Below are positions 34,836 through 43,562 of a stretch of 64,000 nucleotides of DNA, in pieces. The stretch spans positions 156,351 to 220,350 of the forward strand of contig JAKPOU010000055.1 in the NCBI GenBank assembly GCA_029547705.1, read 5' to 3'. Source of the stretch: Bacteroidota bacterium (lineage in GTDB: Bacteria; Bacteroidota; Bacteroidia; Bacteroidales; VadinHA17). Under the pieces are notes generated by a model. That model saw nothing but the letters and a program-made list of their open reading frames with translations. It was not told the DNA's origin and did no database searches. Each line of letters begins with the position of its first letter. Within the stretch, counting starts at the first letter, position 1. Made by a program: the position numbers and the translations under genes.

Positions 34836-36434
34836 TCAGTCCGTCGCCCTGAAGCGTGGCGGTTTCCTGTGCCTGGTTGCCTGTTCATAAGCATAGGCTA
34901 TTTCGATAAGCAGAGCTTCGCTCCATGCCCTGCCGAAGAAAGTTATTCCAACGGGCAGTTCGTTTACGAATCCCATGGGAACTGTTATGGCAGGATATCC
35001 TGAAATTGCTGCAAGGGATGAACTGCCTCCCCTGGAATAATCCCCCAGAATGAGATCGGTTTTCCATGCTGGTGATCCGGTGGGTGCTATCAGTGCATCC
35101 AGCCGGTTATCATCCATCATCCTGTCAATGCCGTTTTCGCGGGTAGCCCTGAGCATGGCTGAAAGTGCCTGCTTATATTCCGGGGTATTCAGATCACCTT
35201 TTTTCTCAGCTTCAATAAGAATATTCTGGTCAAAATATTTCAGTTCAACCGAATCCTTCAGATTGAATTCAATCAGGTCTTTCAGGGATCTGACGGGCAT
35301 GCCTTCAGCCAGCCCGGAGAAATATCGGTTCAATCCGTCCCTGAACTCATAGAGCATCACCTGGAATGAAGCTCCGCCATATGTTCCTGACGGAGGGGCA
35401 TCTACTTCAGTGACCTCTGCCCCTGCAGCTTTTATATCACGTATGGCTCTCATCATGAGGGTGTCCACATGAACGGAAAAACCTCCTGAGTTTTTTACCA
35501 GACCGATCCGTTTTCCTTTGAGACCGTCAGCATCAAGAAATTTTGTATAATCCCGGTGGGACTTCCCCTCTGATTCCAGAGTTTTCAGATCTTCCGGATC
35601 GATCCCGGTCATTGCCCCCAGGAAAGCAGCTGCATCTTCAACTGTCCTGGCCATGGGGCCCGGAGTGTCCTGGGTATATGAAATTGGTATTATTCCACGC
35701 CGGCTGAGGAGGCCGACAGTGGGTTTTATTCCTACAATTCCGTTGTGGTTAGAAGGACAAACGATGGAACCGTTGGTTTCCGTCCCTATTGCTGCCATGC
35801 ACAGATTGGCGGAAACAGCAACTCCTGACCCGGAGCTTGACCCGCAGGGATTCCTGTCAAGCACATACGGATTCTTAGTCTGACCTCCCACAGCACTCCA
35901 GCCGCTGGATGAAGTCCGGGCCCTGAAGTTTGCGAACTCGCTCAGGTTTGCCTTGCCGATAATAACAGCACCGGCTTCACGCAGTTTGCCTGCAATATAA
36001 CTGTCACGTGAGGCAAATGATGCTGCCAGGGCATTTGAACCGGCTGTAGTTGGCATCCTGTCTCCCGTATCTATGTTATCCTTAAGAATGACCGGAATGC
36101 CGTGAAGCGGACCCCTGAGCCTGCCTTCCCGCATTTCCCTGTCCAGTTCAGCTGAAATGGAAAGTGCATCCGGGTTGATTGAAATAATGGAATTGAGCTC
36201 CGGCCCGGCCATGTCAATCTTATTGATGCGTTCAATATATGCCTTAACCACTTCACTTATTGTGTACCGGCCATCCTGATAAGCTTTTCGCAGACCGGCA
36301 ATTGTAAGTTCTTCCAGCCAGGGATGCACCTTGTATTCCCTGGTGCCGGTATTGTTTACGGGTGGCTGACATGCAATCATGAAAAGGAAGAAAGCTATAT
36401 ATGCTGTTTTTTTTATGGTTGATCCGCCTTTCAT
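34836..36434 (-). CDS. Amidase family lipoprotein
   Basis: 532 residues. The signal peptide has a lipobox ending FLFMIAC (Cys near residue 22), so it is an outer- or inner-membrane lipoprotein. The amidase-signature core is complete: catalytic Lys in VILKDNID near 115, and the Ser-cisSer pair in NPCGSSSGSGVAVSA near 200, with TNGSIVCPSN following. Such enzymes hydrolyse amides; periplasmic members act on peptides, amino-acid amides or drugs. Substrate unknown. Transcribed away from the XdhC cluster. Confidence 0.93.
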   Translation of the reverse strand: MKGGSTIKKTAYIAFFLFMIACQPPVNNTGTREYKVHPWLEELTIAGLRKAYQDGRYTISEVVKAYIERINKIDMAGPELNSIISINPDALSISAELDREMREGRLRGPLHGIPVILKDNIDTGDRMPTTAGSNALAASFASRDSYIAGKLREAGAVIIGKANLSEFANFRARTSSSGWSAVGGQTKNPYVLDRNPCGSSSGSGVAVSANLCMAAIGTETNGSIVCPSNHNGIVGIKPTVGLLSRRGIIPISYTQDTPGPMARTVEDAAAFLGAMTGIDPEDLKTLESEGKSHRDYTKFLDADGLKGKRIGLVKNSGGFSVHVDTLMMRAIRDIKAAGAEVTEVDAPPSGTYGGASFQVMLYEFRDGLNRYFSGLAEGMPVRSLKDLIEFNLKDSVELKYFDQNILIEAEKKGDLNTPEYKQALSAMLRATRENGIDRMMDDNRLDALIAPTGSPAWKTDLILGDYSRGGSSSLAAISGYPAITVPMGFVNELPVGITFFGRAWSEALLIEIAYAYEQATRHRKPPRFRATD

Positions 36435-36507
36435 AGTGTGATGTTTAATTGTTTAAAAGAAAAATATGCCGCTTCAGACAAAATTATTATTTATTCCTCA
36501 ATTTTAA

Positions 36508-36515
36508 TATATTTG
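36508..36515 (+). promoter_or_regulatory. Possible -7 element for the molybdenum hydroxylase cluster
   Basis: TATATTTG matches TAnnTTTG exactly. No clear TTTG lies 17-21 bases upstream. A start near 36522 would exclude the upstream ATG at 36438 and support the XdhC start at 36594. Confidence 0.4.
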
Positions 36516-36593
36516 TTTTATCGGGCTGACAGCGGTGTTTGTATTTTTTTCCGGGATCTAAATTGCAGTTTCAGTTCGCAGAGTATTATTGTA

Positions 36594-37685
36594 ATGATAG
36601 ATAATATCTATTTCAGACTGCTCCGGCTGGCTCCGGTCATCAGTAATCCTGTACTGGTTACCATCACGGAGACTGAAGGTTCCACGCCTCAGAAGGCGGG
36701 AAATTCAGCAATTTTCAGTAACCGGGGACTGATTGCCGGCACTGTGGGAGGAGGCCTGGCTGAGAGACGGGTACAGGAACTGGCAATTGAATACGCGGGT
36801 ACAGGTAAATCAAGTTTTTATCATTCTTCATTTGACAATACAAGCGATGACCCGGATGAAGCCATCTGTGGCGGAAAGGTCACCATGCTCATAGACGCTG
36901 ATCCCCTCAGGCATCTGGATGTTTACAGGGATATGGAAAAAACCATCATGGAAGAAAAGCCAGGTGTCCTTGCTACATGGGTGAGTCAGCACGAGGATTT
37001 ATCCGTCGGCATTCAGCGTTTCTGGATTAAGGACAGACCGGGAGACGGTCTGCCGCCTCAGGTAGCGGACATCCTGAGACCCCTGGTATCCGAAATTCTT
37101 GCATCACAGGATAGCAATGGTTATGTAAAAACAGAACTGGAAATTCCCGGAGAGAAATCAAAACATATTTTATTCCTGGAACCTGTATTTCCCCTGCCAA
37201 AACTTGTAATAGCGGGAGCCGGACATATCGGGAAGGCTCTTTCCCATCTGGGCCGGCTGACCGGGTTTGAGGTGACAGTTATTGATAACCGGAAAGAATT
37301 TGCCAATTCCGACAATCTGCCGGAAGCGGGCAGAATAATCGTAAAGGATATAGGTCAGGCAATGGCTGAAATTGACAAGACACCTGACACCTATATTGTT
37401 ATTGTTACCAGGGGGCATGGCTGTGACGCGGATGCCCTGCGGCCGTGCATAGGATCGGAGGCCGGGTATGTGGGTATGATAGGGAGCAGGGCAAAGGTGG
37501 CAAAGATGCGTTCCGACTTCATTAGCGAAGGATGGGCAACGGAAGATCAGTGGAAGAGGATCCATTCACCCATAGGTCTGGAAATAAAGTCGGAAACAGT
37601 GCAGGAAATAGCGGTCAGCATTATGGCCCAGCTGATACTGGTGAAAAACAGCAGGAAAAGCAGACAGGATTTATCGGATCATTAA
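36594..37685 (+). CDS. XdhC family molybdenum cofactor-insertion protein
   Basis: 363 residues from the ATG at 36594; a longer frame from 36438 has an N-terminus with no family likeness. The N-terminal XdhC/CoxI domain contains VTITETEGSTPQKAGNSAIF and GGGLAERRVQELA; the C-terminal Rossmann domain begins LVIAGAGHIGKALSHLGR and includes YVGMIGSRAKVAKM. XdhC proteins bind and sulfurate molybdopterin for xanthine-dehydrogenase-type enzymes. It is the first gene of a cluster with MocA and two hydroxylase subunits, so it very probably matures that enzyme. Confidence 0.93.
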   Translation: MIDNIYFRLLRLAPVISNPVLVTITETEGSTPQKAGNSAIFSNRGLIAGTVGGGLAERRVQELAIEYAGTGKSSFYHSSFDNTSDDPDEAICGGKVTMLIDADPLRHLDVYRDMEKTIMEEKPGVLATWVSQHEDLSVGIQRFWIKDRPGDGLPPQVADILRPLVSEILASQDSNGYVKTELEIPGEKSKHILFLEPVFPLPKLVIAGAGHIGKALSHLGRLTGFEVTVIDNRKEFANSDNLPEAGRIIVKDIGQAMAEIDKTPDTYIVIVTRGHGCDADALRPCIGSEAGYVGMIGSRAKVAKMRSDFISEGWATEDQWKRIHSPIGLEIKSETVQEIAVSIMAQLILVKNSRKSRQDLSDH

Positions 37686-37750
37686 TGAAAATCCGGCCGG
37701 AAATGCTTGTTAACAGCAGATAAGGACCAATATCTGAAACAATACGCGGA

Positions 37751-38344
37751 ATGAGCAGGATATATGCTGTAATACTTGCCGCAGGAGCCTCGGCAAGAAT
37801 GGGTTCCATGAAAATGCTCCTGCCTTTTCAGGGTATGACTGTTATTGAAAAAGTCATAGGGAATGTCCTGGCTTCCGGACTGAAAAATATTCTTGTTGTC
37901 ACAGGATCCGGAAAGGAAGACCTTGTCAGGGTCATCGGAAAAATGCCGGTGGAATGGTGCTTCAATGAGTTCTGGAAGGATGGGATGCTGTCATCGGTGC
38001 AATGCGGGATAAGATCATTGCCTGAAGATTGTGAAGCCATACTTGTTTGCCTGGGTGATCAGCCGATGACTGACCCGGAAACGCTAAAAAAACTGGTCCG
38101 GGCCCACGGTAATACTGACAGGGGAATAATCATACCTGTTTTCCGGAAAAAACGCGGACACCCCATACTGATCAGAAAGAAATACTTCAGTGAAATTGAA
38201 AAACTTGATCCTGAGAAAGGATTGAGAATGCTGGCACATGAATTTCCTGATGATGTTCTTGAGGTGGAATCGGATAATCCGGGGATCCTGAAGGATATTG
38301 ACACTCCGGATGACTACAGAAATGAAATAACCCAAACTTGTTAA
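37751..38344 (+). CDS. mocA: Molybdenum cofactor cytidylyltransferase (MocA-like)
   Basis: 197 residues of the nucleotidyltransferase fold: VILAAGASARMGSMKMLLPF (nucleotide-binding LAAG..RMG motif), LVCLGDQPMTDPETL (metal-binding Asp) and KKRGHPILI near 130. MocA makes molybdopterin cytosine dinucleotide, the cofactor form of xanthine-dehydrogenase-like enzymes. Its place between XdhC and the hydroxylase subunits fits this; a role in another sugar-nucleotide reaction is less likely. The MCD rather than MGD assignment is inferred. Confidence 0.88.
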   Translation: MSRIYAVILAAGASARMGSMKMLLPFQGMTVIEKVIGNVLASGLKNILVVTGSGKEDLVRVIGKMPVEWCFNEFWKDGMLSSVQCGIRSLPEDCEAILVCLGDQPMTDPETLKKLVRAHGNTDRGIIIPVFRKKRGHPILIRKKYFSEIEKLDPEKGLRMLAHEFPDDVLEVESDNPGILKDIDTPDDYRNEITQTC

Positions 38345-38345
38345 T

Positions 38346-38828
38346 ATGGAAGAGAAGTTAAGTTTTACCTTAAACGGAAAAAAGACGGAAGTTCTGATTG
38401 ATACTTCCCGGACCCTGCTGTGGGTTTTGCGGAATCATTTCGGACTGACCGGAACAAAGTACGGATGCGGAACCGGTTTTTGCGGAGCCTGTACGGTGCT
38501 TATCGATGACGAGCCTTTCAGGTCGTGCATGCTTCCGGTGGCTGATGTTGCAGGGAAAAGAGTGGTGACTATTGAAGGTCTGGAAAAAAATGGCAGTCTC
38601 CATCCGGTTCAGAAGGCATTTATTGAACATGACGCACTTCAGTGCGGATTCTGTACCCCGGGCATGATACTTACCGCAGTGGGCCTGCTTATGAAAAATC
38701 CGTCACCCACCAGGCAGCAGATCATTGAAGGCATGGAGGATAACCTGTGCCGCTGTGGTGCACACAACCGTATTATTGATGCTGTTGAAACGGCAGCAAA
38801 AGAAATAAAAGAAGGGAGGAAGTCATGA
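38346..38828 (+). CDS. (2Fe-2S)-binding small subunit of molybdenum hydroxylase (IorA/XdhA-like)
   Basis: 160 residues carrying two 2Fe-2S clusters: the plant-ferredoxin-type cluster in CGTGFCGACTVLIDDEPFRSC (given as CGTGFCGACTV plus C) and the second in QCGFCTPGM and NLCRCGAH. The length and absence of an FAD domain match the small subunit of two-subunit enzymes such as isoquinoline 1-oxidoreductase and membrane-bound aldehyde dehydrogenase. It starts 1 base after the mocA stop and overlaps the large subunit by 4 bases. It has no export signal of its own, so if the large subunit is exported through Tat this one may ride with it already folded. Confidence 0.93.
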   Translation: MEEKLSFTLNGKKTEVLIDTSRTLLWVLRNHFGLTGTKYGCGTGFCGACTVLIDDEPFRSCMLPVADVAGKRVVTIEGLEKNGSLHPVQKAFIEHDALQCGFCTPGMILTAVGLLMKNPSPTRQQIIEGMEDNLCRCGAHNRIIDAVETAAKEIKEGRKS

Positions 38829-41065
38829 AAGAAAAAGCAGAGGAAAAAGTAAGGAAAGAGGCAGCGGAAAAGGTGCAGGACGGTACAACGGGAAAGGCTG
38901 ACGGAAGCATATCTTCCGGAGCAGGCGGCAATGACAGGGGCGGCGGAATGAAAAGAAGGAATTTTGTCAGATTGCTGGGAGGAGGCATAGCCGTACTGGG
39001 CAGTGGGATATTTATTTATTTCAGGCCATGGAAAGCGCCTGACCTGTTGAAGGGCGCTCCCCAGCCGAGGCGTTCCCTGACAAAGGATTATAATGCCTTC
39101 CTGCATATTCAGCCGGACGGGATGATAAACTGCTATACGGGAAAGATTGAGATGGGACAGGGTGTTATTACATCCCTTCCGCTCATGATGGCGGATGAAC
39201 TGAATGTTCCCCTGGACAGGATAAAGATTGTTATGGGAGATACTGAGCTTTGTCCTTATGATGCCGGAACATGGGGTTCCCTTACAACACAGCAGTTCGG
39301 CCCTGCCATGAGAGCTGCCCTGGCTGAGGCAAGGGCAGTACTGGTTGAAATGGCATCGGAAAAGCTGAATGTTCCCGTTAACCGCCTGGAAGTCAGGGAT
39401 GGAATCGTTGTTGACACTGCAAATCCGGCAACCGGAATAAGTTACGGAGATCTCGCCAGGGGCAAAAAGCTGGAAAAATATCTGGATGTGAAACCTCCTG
39501 TTGAAGACCATACGGAATTTACCTGGGTGACGAAACCGGCGATGAGGGCGGATTCATATGAGAAAGTAACCGGCAGGGCCATATATACGGGTGATATTAA
39601 ATTGCCGGGGATGGTATTTGCAAGAATACTTAGACCTCCGTCACATGGTGCCAGCCTGAAATCCGTTGATGTTTCGGCCGCGGAAAAGATGCCGGGAGTA
39701 CAGGTGGTCCGTGACGGGGATTTTATCGCGGTACTGTCTGAGGACCGTGATCGGGCAGATGAAGCCATAGTCAGAATAGATGCCGAATACAGCTTTGATG
39801 AACTGCAGGTAAATGACAGGACACTGTTCGACTGGCTGGTGAATGCCGATTCGGATATAAAGGTCCTGCGGAGCACGGGAAATATTGAGCAGGGCCGTAA
39901 ATTGTCGGATAACATTTTTGAATCGGAATTTCATGACGGCTACTGTGCCCATGCTTCCATCGAAACGCATACGGCGCTTGCCAGGTTTGAAGGTGACAAA
40001 CTTACGGTGTGGGCGGCAACCCAGACGCCTTTCGGACTTCAGGATGCACTGGTACAGGAATTTGGCATGCCTCTTGAAAAGGTAAGGGTTATTGTGCCAT
40101 TCGTCGGAGGCGGATTCGGCGGCAAGATAGCCTTTCAGCAGGGAGTTGAGGTAGCAAGAATTGCAAAACTGTCAGGAAAGCCGGTAATGCTTGAATGGAC
40201 AAGGGAAGAGGAATTCTTTTATGATACCTTTCATCCGGCTTCAGTAATCAGAATCAAATCCGGAACCGATAAATCGGGCCTGATAAAAATGTGGGACTAT
40301 CATGTTTACTACGGAGGCACCAGGGGATCCGAAACAACCTATGATGTGCCTCATTCAAGGACCACCAGCTACAGCGAAAGTAAAAAATCTGGCCAGATTC
40401 ACCCTGTACTTACCGGTGCATGGCGGGCACCGAACAACAATACCAACACTTTTGCAAGAGAGTCGCAGATAGATATTATGGCATCAAAAGCGGGTATTGA
40501 TCCTCTTGAATTCCGTCTGAAAAACCTGAAGGATGAAAACATGATAGCCTGCCTTAAGACTGCGGCAGATAAATTCGGCTATAAACCGGCAAAAGCACCC
40601 AGTGGAAGGGGAATAGGAATTGCCTGCGGCTTCGATGCGGGAACCTGGGTGGCAGCAATTGCCCAGGTCAGCGTGGACAGGTCAACAGGCAGGATAAAAG
40701 TGGAAAGGGTAGTGGCTGCACAGGATATGGGATTATGTGTCAATCCCCAGGGTGCTGTGCTGCAGATGGAGGGCTGTGTTAACATGGGACTGGGATATGC
40801 CCTGAGGGAGGAAGTATTTTTTGAGGGAGGAAAGGTATTCACAAACGGGTTTGACAACTATGAAATACCAAAGTTCTCATGGATCCCTGAAATTGAATGT
40901 GTGATTCTCGACAGGAGGGATAAAGCCCCGAAGGGAGGGGGCGAACCCGTGATTATAGCCATTGGTGCGATTATCGGCAATGCTGTTTTTGATGCAACCG
41001 GCGCCAGACTGTATCGTATGCCAATGAGTCCTGAAAGGGTGCTGGAAGCAATAAAAAAAATATGA
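38825..41065 (+). CDS. Tat-exported molybdopterin-binding subunit, isoquinoline 1-oxidoreductase/xanthine dehydrogenase type
   Basis: 746 residues. A Tat motif KRRNFVRLLGGG and a hydrophobic stretch are at residues 43-66, preceded by 42 mostly charged residues; an in-frame ATG at 38948 would remove these and begin directly at MKRRNF, so the real start is in doubt. The molybdenum domain shows MGQGV (110-114), GGGFGGK (428-434) and the catalytic Glu707 in KGGGEPV. These mark the IorB-like branch that hydroxylates N-heterocycles or aldehydes. No FAD or cytochrome c subunit follows, so the electron acceptor is unknown. The gene ends the XdhC-MocA-small-large cluster. Confidence 0.9.
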   Translation: MKEKAEEKVRKEAAEKVQDGTTGKADGSISSGAGGNDRGGGMKRRNFVRLLGGGIAVLGSGIFIYFRPWKAPDLLKGAPQPRRSLTKDYNAFLHIQPDGMINCYTGKIEMGQGVITSLPLMMADELNVPLDRIKIVMGDTELCPYDAGTWGSLTTQQFGPAMRAALAEARAVLVEMASEKLNVPVNRLEVRDGIVVDTANPATGISYGDLARGKKLEKYLDVKPPVEDHTEFTWVTKPAMRADSYEKVTGRAIYTGDIKLPGMVFARILRPPSHGASLKSVDVSAAEKMPGVQVVRDGDFIAVLSEDRDRADEAIVRIDAEYSFDELQVNDRTLFDWLVNADSDIKVLRSTGNIEQGRKLSDNIFESEFHDGYCAHASIETHTALARFEGDKLTVWAATQTPFGLQDALVQEFGMPLEKVRVIVPFVGGGFGGKIAFQQGVEVARIAKLSGKPVMLEWTREEEFFYDTFHPASVIRIKSGTDKSGLIKMWDYHVYYGGTRGSETTYDVPHSRTTSYSESKKSGQIHPVLTGAWRAPNNNTNTFARESQIDIMASKAGIDPLEFRLKNLKDENMIACLKTAADKFGYKPAKAPSGRGIGIACGFDAGTWVAAIAQVSVDRSTGRIKVERVVAAQDMGLCVNPQGAVLQMEGCVNMGLGYALREEVFFEGGKVFTNGFDNYEIPKFSWIPEIECVILDRRDKAPKGGGEPVIIAIGAIIGNAVFDATGARLYRMPMSPERVLEAIKKI

Positions 41066-41128
41066 TGGAATAATCCGGCCTGATACTTTGTCTATACAAA
41101 TGTTATCAACCAATTAAATCATGAAAAA

Positions 41129-41665
41129 ATGGAAAAAAGAGTTAGCAGACTGAAGATCATGTTATCGGCAATGATAATTCTTGCCTTCACCATTATGCCT
41201 TTTTCCCTTGATGGACAGACAGGCAAGGTTAATTTTTCCGGAACATGGGCATTGAATGCCGATAAAAGCACGTTCGGACCGGGTCCGGGTGGTCAGGCTC
41301 CCCAGGGTCAGAGGCCGGGCGGCGGATTTGGCGGCGGCAGCTTTGTTGCAAAACAGGAGGCAAACCAGCTTACTGTGGAAAGAACAAGAGGAGACCAGAC
41401 CTTTACTTCCAAATATTTCCTTGATGGCAGGGAAAGCGTCAACTCAACAGGAAGAGGAGAGAGTAAATCGACTGCTTCATGGTCGGCTGACGGGAAAACC
41501 CTTAAAATTGTCACAACACGCAGGTTTTCAATGGGCGGTCAGGATACGGAGATGAAAACCACTGAAGAATGGACACTCAGCGGCACGAATGTACTTACCA
41601 TTGTATCAACTTCCTCAACCCCCGGCGGGGAAAGGAAATCAACAATGCTGTATGATAAAAAATAA
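41129..41665 (+). CDS. Secreted Gly/Gln-rich beta protein
   Basis: 178 residues with a signal peptide (cleaved near LDGQT) and a central Gly/Pro/Gln-rich stretch (about 47-70). The beta-strand-rich remainder, with FSGTWALNADKS at the start and repeating strand pairs such as LTVERTRGDQTFTSKYFLDG, has the look of a lipocalin-like or calycin-type small secreted protein common in Bacteroidota. Function unknown. Placed 63 bases after the Mo subunit and before the terminator, it may be the last gene of that unit or a separate transcript. Confidence 0.75.
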   Translation: MEKRVSRLKIMLSAMIILAFTIMPFSLDGQTGKVNFSGTWALNADKSTFGPGPGGQAPQGQRPGGGFGGGSFVAKQEANQLTVERTRGDQTFTSKYFLDGRESVNSTGRGESKSTASWSADGKTLKIVTTRRFSMGGQDTEMKTTEEWTLSGTNVLTIVSTSSTPGGERKSTMLYDKK

Positions 41666-41689
41666 GCAGGAGGGAACTGAAACAGGCTG

Positions 41690-41729
41690 AATAAAATAAG
41701 GGGCTCCTGCGGGAGCCCCTTATTTTATT
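41690..41729. terminator. Perfect 18-bp hairpin between convergent genes
   Basis: Left arm 41690-41707, loop TGCG at 41708-41711, right arm 41712-41729: all 18 pairs match, with a GC core (GGGGCTCC / GGAGCCCC) flanked by AT pairs that supply a T-rich tail on either strand. It lies between the stops of the 41129 (+) gene and the 41786 (-) adaptor gene and can end transcription in both directions. Confidence 0.92.
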
Positions 41730-41785
41730 GATCTGAAGCGTACAGTCAGTTTCAGCCGTTCTGCCTGAACGGCTTCTATATGAGT

Positions 41786-43105
41786 TTATTTTATGCCGGG
41801 TCTTACAGTGTTCAGTGCCTGTCTTTCCTTCTGCCTGTCCCTGATAATGTCAAGGAGTTCCTCTCCCGAGAGTCTGAAATTGTTTGTTTCCTGCGGCATG
41901 GCCAGGTAAAGCACTGTTCCGGGCTTTAATCCGTCTTCAATAACAGTTTCCTTTTCATTGGATTCCCCTAGTACAACGATCTGTTTAAAACCGTTTTTTG
42001 TATAGACCACGGGAATGCCGTCAACACCGGTATGAACACATTCATTGGGTATATAGGTAACGTTATCGAATGTTTTGATAATTATTTTGTTACTTGTGGT
42101 CATGGAGGGCCTGAGCTGGGTATCACTGCCTGCCAGTTTTATCTGGACTTCAAACACCTTTGTGTCGGAGTTTGGTAGTTTCTCACCTATATTTGCCACG
42201 TTGAGCACACTGCCTGAATAGCTCTTGTCGGGAAATGCATCTACGCTTATGATAACCTGTTGCCCGGGCTGTACCTTATTCACTTCCACCTCGCTGACAT
42301 ATACCTTTGAAATCATTGATGTAAGATCGGGAATTGTTGCAATAACCCTGTCGATAGGATTGATCATTGATCCCACCTTTCTCTTTGTTCCGAATCTGTC
42401 TCTTTTATAAATAACCATTCCCGGAGAGGGAGATGTGATCACAAATCCCGCAAGGACATCTTCATAATCTCTGATCCTTTTTTCAGTTCTCTGGACCCAG
42501 ATCTTCTGGGACCGTATCTTTTGCTGAGTCTGAGCTTCAATCAGTGTTTTGCTCCGCTGGAGCTGCTCAAGGATTCTCTTTTGTTTTTCCAGGTTGATCT
42601 CAGCCTGACGTATTGTGGTGGGGGGTTCGTATTTGGAATTCCTCAGTGTAATCTCCGCTTCTTCAACGGTGTGAAGCTGATTGGATATCTGATCCCTGAT
42701 ATTGGTCAGGGTAACTGCAGTGTCAAGAAGTGCCATTTCAAGGTTTGACTGCAGGGTTACAAGCCTTTCCTTTGAATCTTTAAGTGAATTGTCAAATTCG
42801 GTCCTGTCGAGTGTTGCTATGTAATCACCGGTTTTAACCACGGTACCTTCAGGTATCAGATCGGTGATTTTAATATTCGAGCCCCTTACATCCCTTCCGC
42901 GCATTATCTCCGGAGCTTTAATATCCACGGAATTCTCGGCAATCAGTTCCCCTGTGGTCGATATTGATATCTCAAAGTTACCGAACGATACTTCGGTAAA
43001 CATGTTTGCCATATCATGTTTTTTCGTGGTGATTTTATTGAAGGCCAGCAGACCTGTCATTGCAGCAACCACAACAATAATGGTGATAATTATTGTTCTT
43101 TTCAT
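41786..43105 (-). CDS. HlyD-type periplasmic adaptor (membrane fusion protein)
   Basis: 439 residues. One N-terminal membrane segment (about 3-22), a first beta-barrel/lipoyl half with VDIKAPEIMRGRDV, a long coiled-coil hairpin (about 105-215), the second lipoyl half (ITSPSPGMVIYKRD near 223) and a C-terminal barrel region with GLKPGTVLYLA. It lies alone with no inner-membrane transporter or TolC beside it. A TAnnTTTG element read on the minus strand at 43159-43152 lies about 47 bases upstream. The adaptor could serve an efflux pump encoded elsewhere, or the ABC permeases often paired with this orphan type. Confidence 0.85.
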   Translation of the reverse strand: MKRTIIITIIVVVAAMTGLLAFNKITTKKHDMANMFTEVSFGNFEISISTTGELIAENSVDIKAPEIMRGRDVRGSNIKITDLIPEGTVVKTGDYIATLDRTEFDNSLKDSKERLVTLQSNLEMALLDTAVTLTNIRDQISNQLHTVEEAEITLRNSKYEPPTTIRQAEINLEKQKRILEQLQRSKTLIEAQTQQKIRSQKIWVQRTEKRIRDYEDVLAGFVITSPSPGMVIYKRDRFGTKRKVGSMINPIDRVIATIPDLTSMISKVYVSEVEVNKVQPGQQVIISVDAFPDKSYSGSVLNVANIGEKLPNSDTKVFEVQIKLAGSDTQLRPSMTTSNKIIIKTFDNVTYIPNECVHTGVDGIPVVYTKNGFKQIVVLGESNEKETVIEDGLKPGTVLYLAMPQETNNFRLSGEELLDIIRDRQKERQALNTVRPGIK

Positions 43106-43506
43106 CTGGAAGAATTAAAATACTTTTTTATGTATAACAAATTTCCGGACACAAAGTTACAAAAAAACTGTTTTTAATCGTCTCATTATCATATTTTAAC
43201 AATTATTAACATTAGGCACCGCGATCTGACAGCCCCTGTTTCCTTCAGAAAAAGCATTTCATTCCGGGTGATCCGGCATCATTGACAAGGTGCCGCCTTG
43301 CAGGGTATCCATCCTTACAGGGTATCCATCCTCCAACATCATTTCATCATCCCGTATACTGCGTCAATGTGGCACCAGCTTTCCTCCCCGGCACTTTTCA
43401 GCAAACTGCCTTCTTCATGGTACTTATCCGCAAGCTTCTTTCTCCCTTATTCTGCAGATTCAGTTTAATTCCGTATTTTAATCAGGGTAAACAAGTGTTT
43501 AAGTCC
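43106..43506. other. Intergenic region with a 15-base direct repeat, no gene seen
   Basis: Between the divergent adaptor and PQQ-like genes. The only structure I see is CAGGGTATCCATCCT at 43301-43315 and again at 43318-43332 (period 17). Short frames over it start within or end at random positions and have no likeness to known proteins. The minus-strand adaptor promoter (-7 at 43159-43152) and the plus-strand promoter at 43507-43535 lie at the ends. Confidence 0.7.
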
Positions 43507-43535
43507 TTTTCAAGGGCTTATTTGATATATATTTG
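43507..43535 (+). promoter_or_regulatory. Promoter of the PQQ-like propeller gene
   Basis: TTTT at 43507-43510 (one mismatch to TTTG), 17 bases, then TATATTTG at 43528-43535, a full -7 match. Transcription would begin near 43542, so the TTG at 43533 cannot be the start codon and the ATG at 43551 or 43563 is used. Confidence 0.5.
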
Positions 43536-43562
43536 ACAAATTCAAATCATATGCAACAGGTA

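Noticed and set aside
36438..36593. Longer N-terminus of the XdhC gene from ATG 36438
   Set aside because: The extra 52 residues have no family likeness and a TATATTTG element at 36508 lies inside; the ATG at 36594 gives a standard XdhC start.
38639..39511. Long minus-strand frame (290 codons) opposite the 2Fe-2S and Mo subunits
   Set aside because: It lies wholly over two well-supported genes, has no family likeness and a composition typical of an antisense shadow.
43301..43332. Repeat CAGGGTATCCATCCT x2 as a CRISPR or mobile-element sign
   Set aside because: Only two copies with two bases between; no spacer series and no cas or transposase gene nearby.
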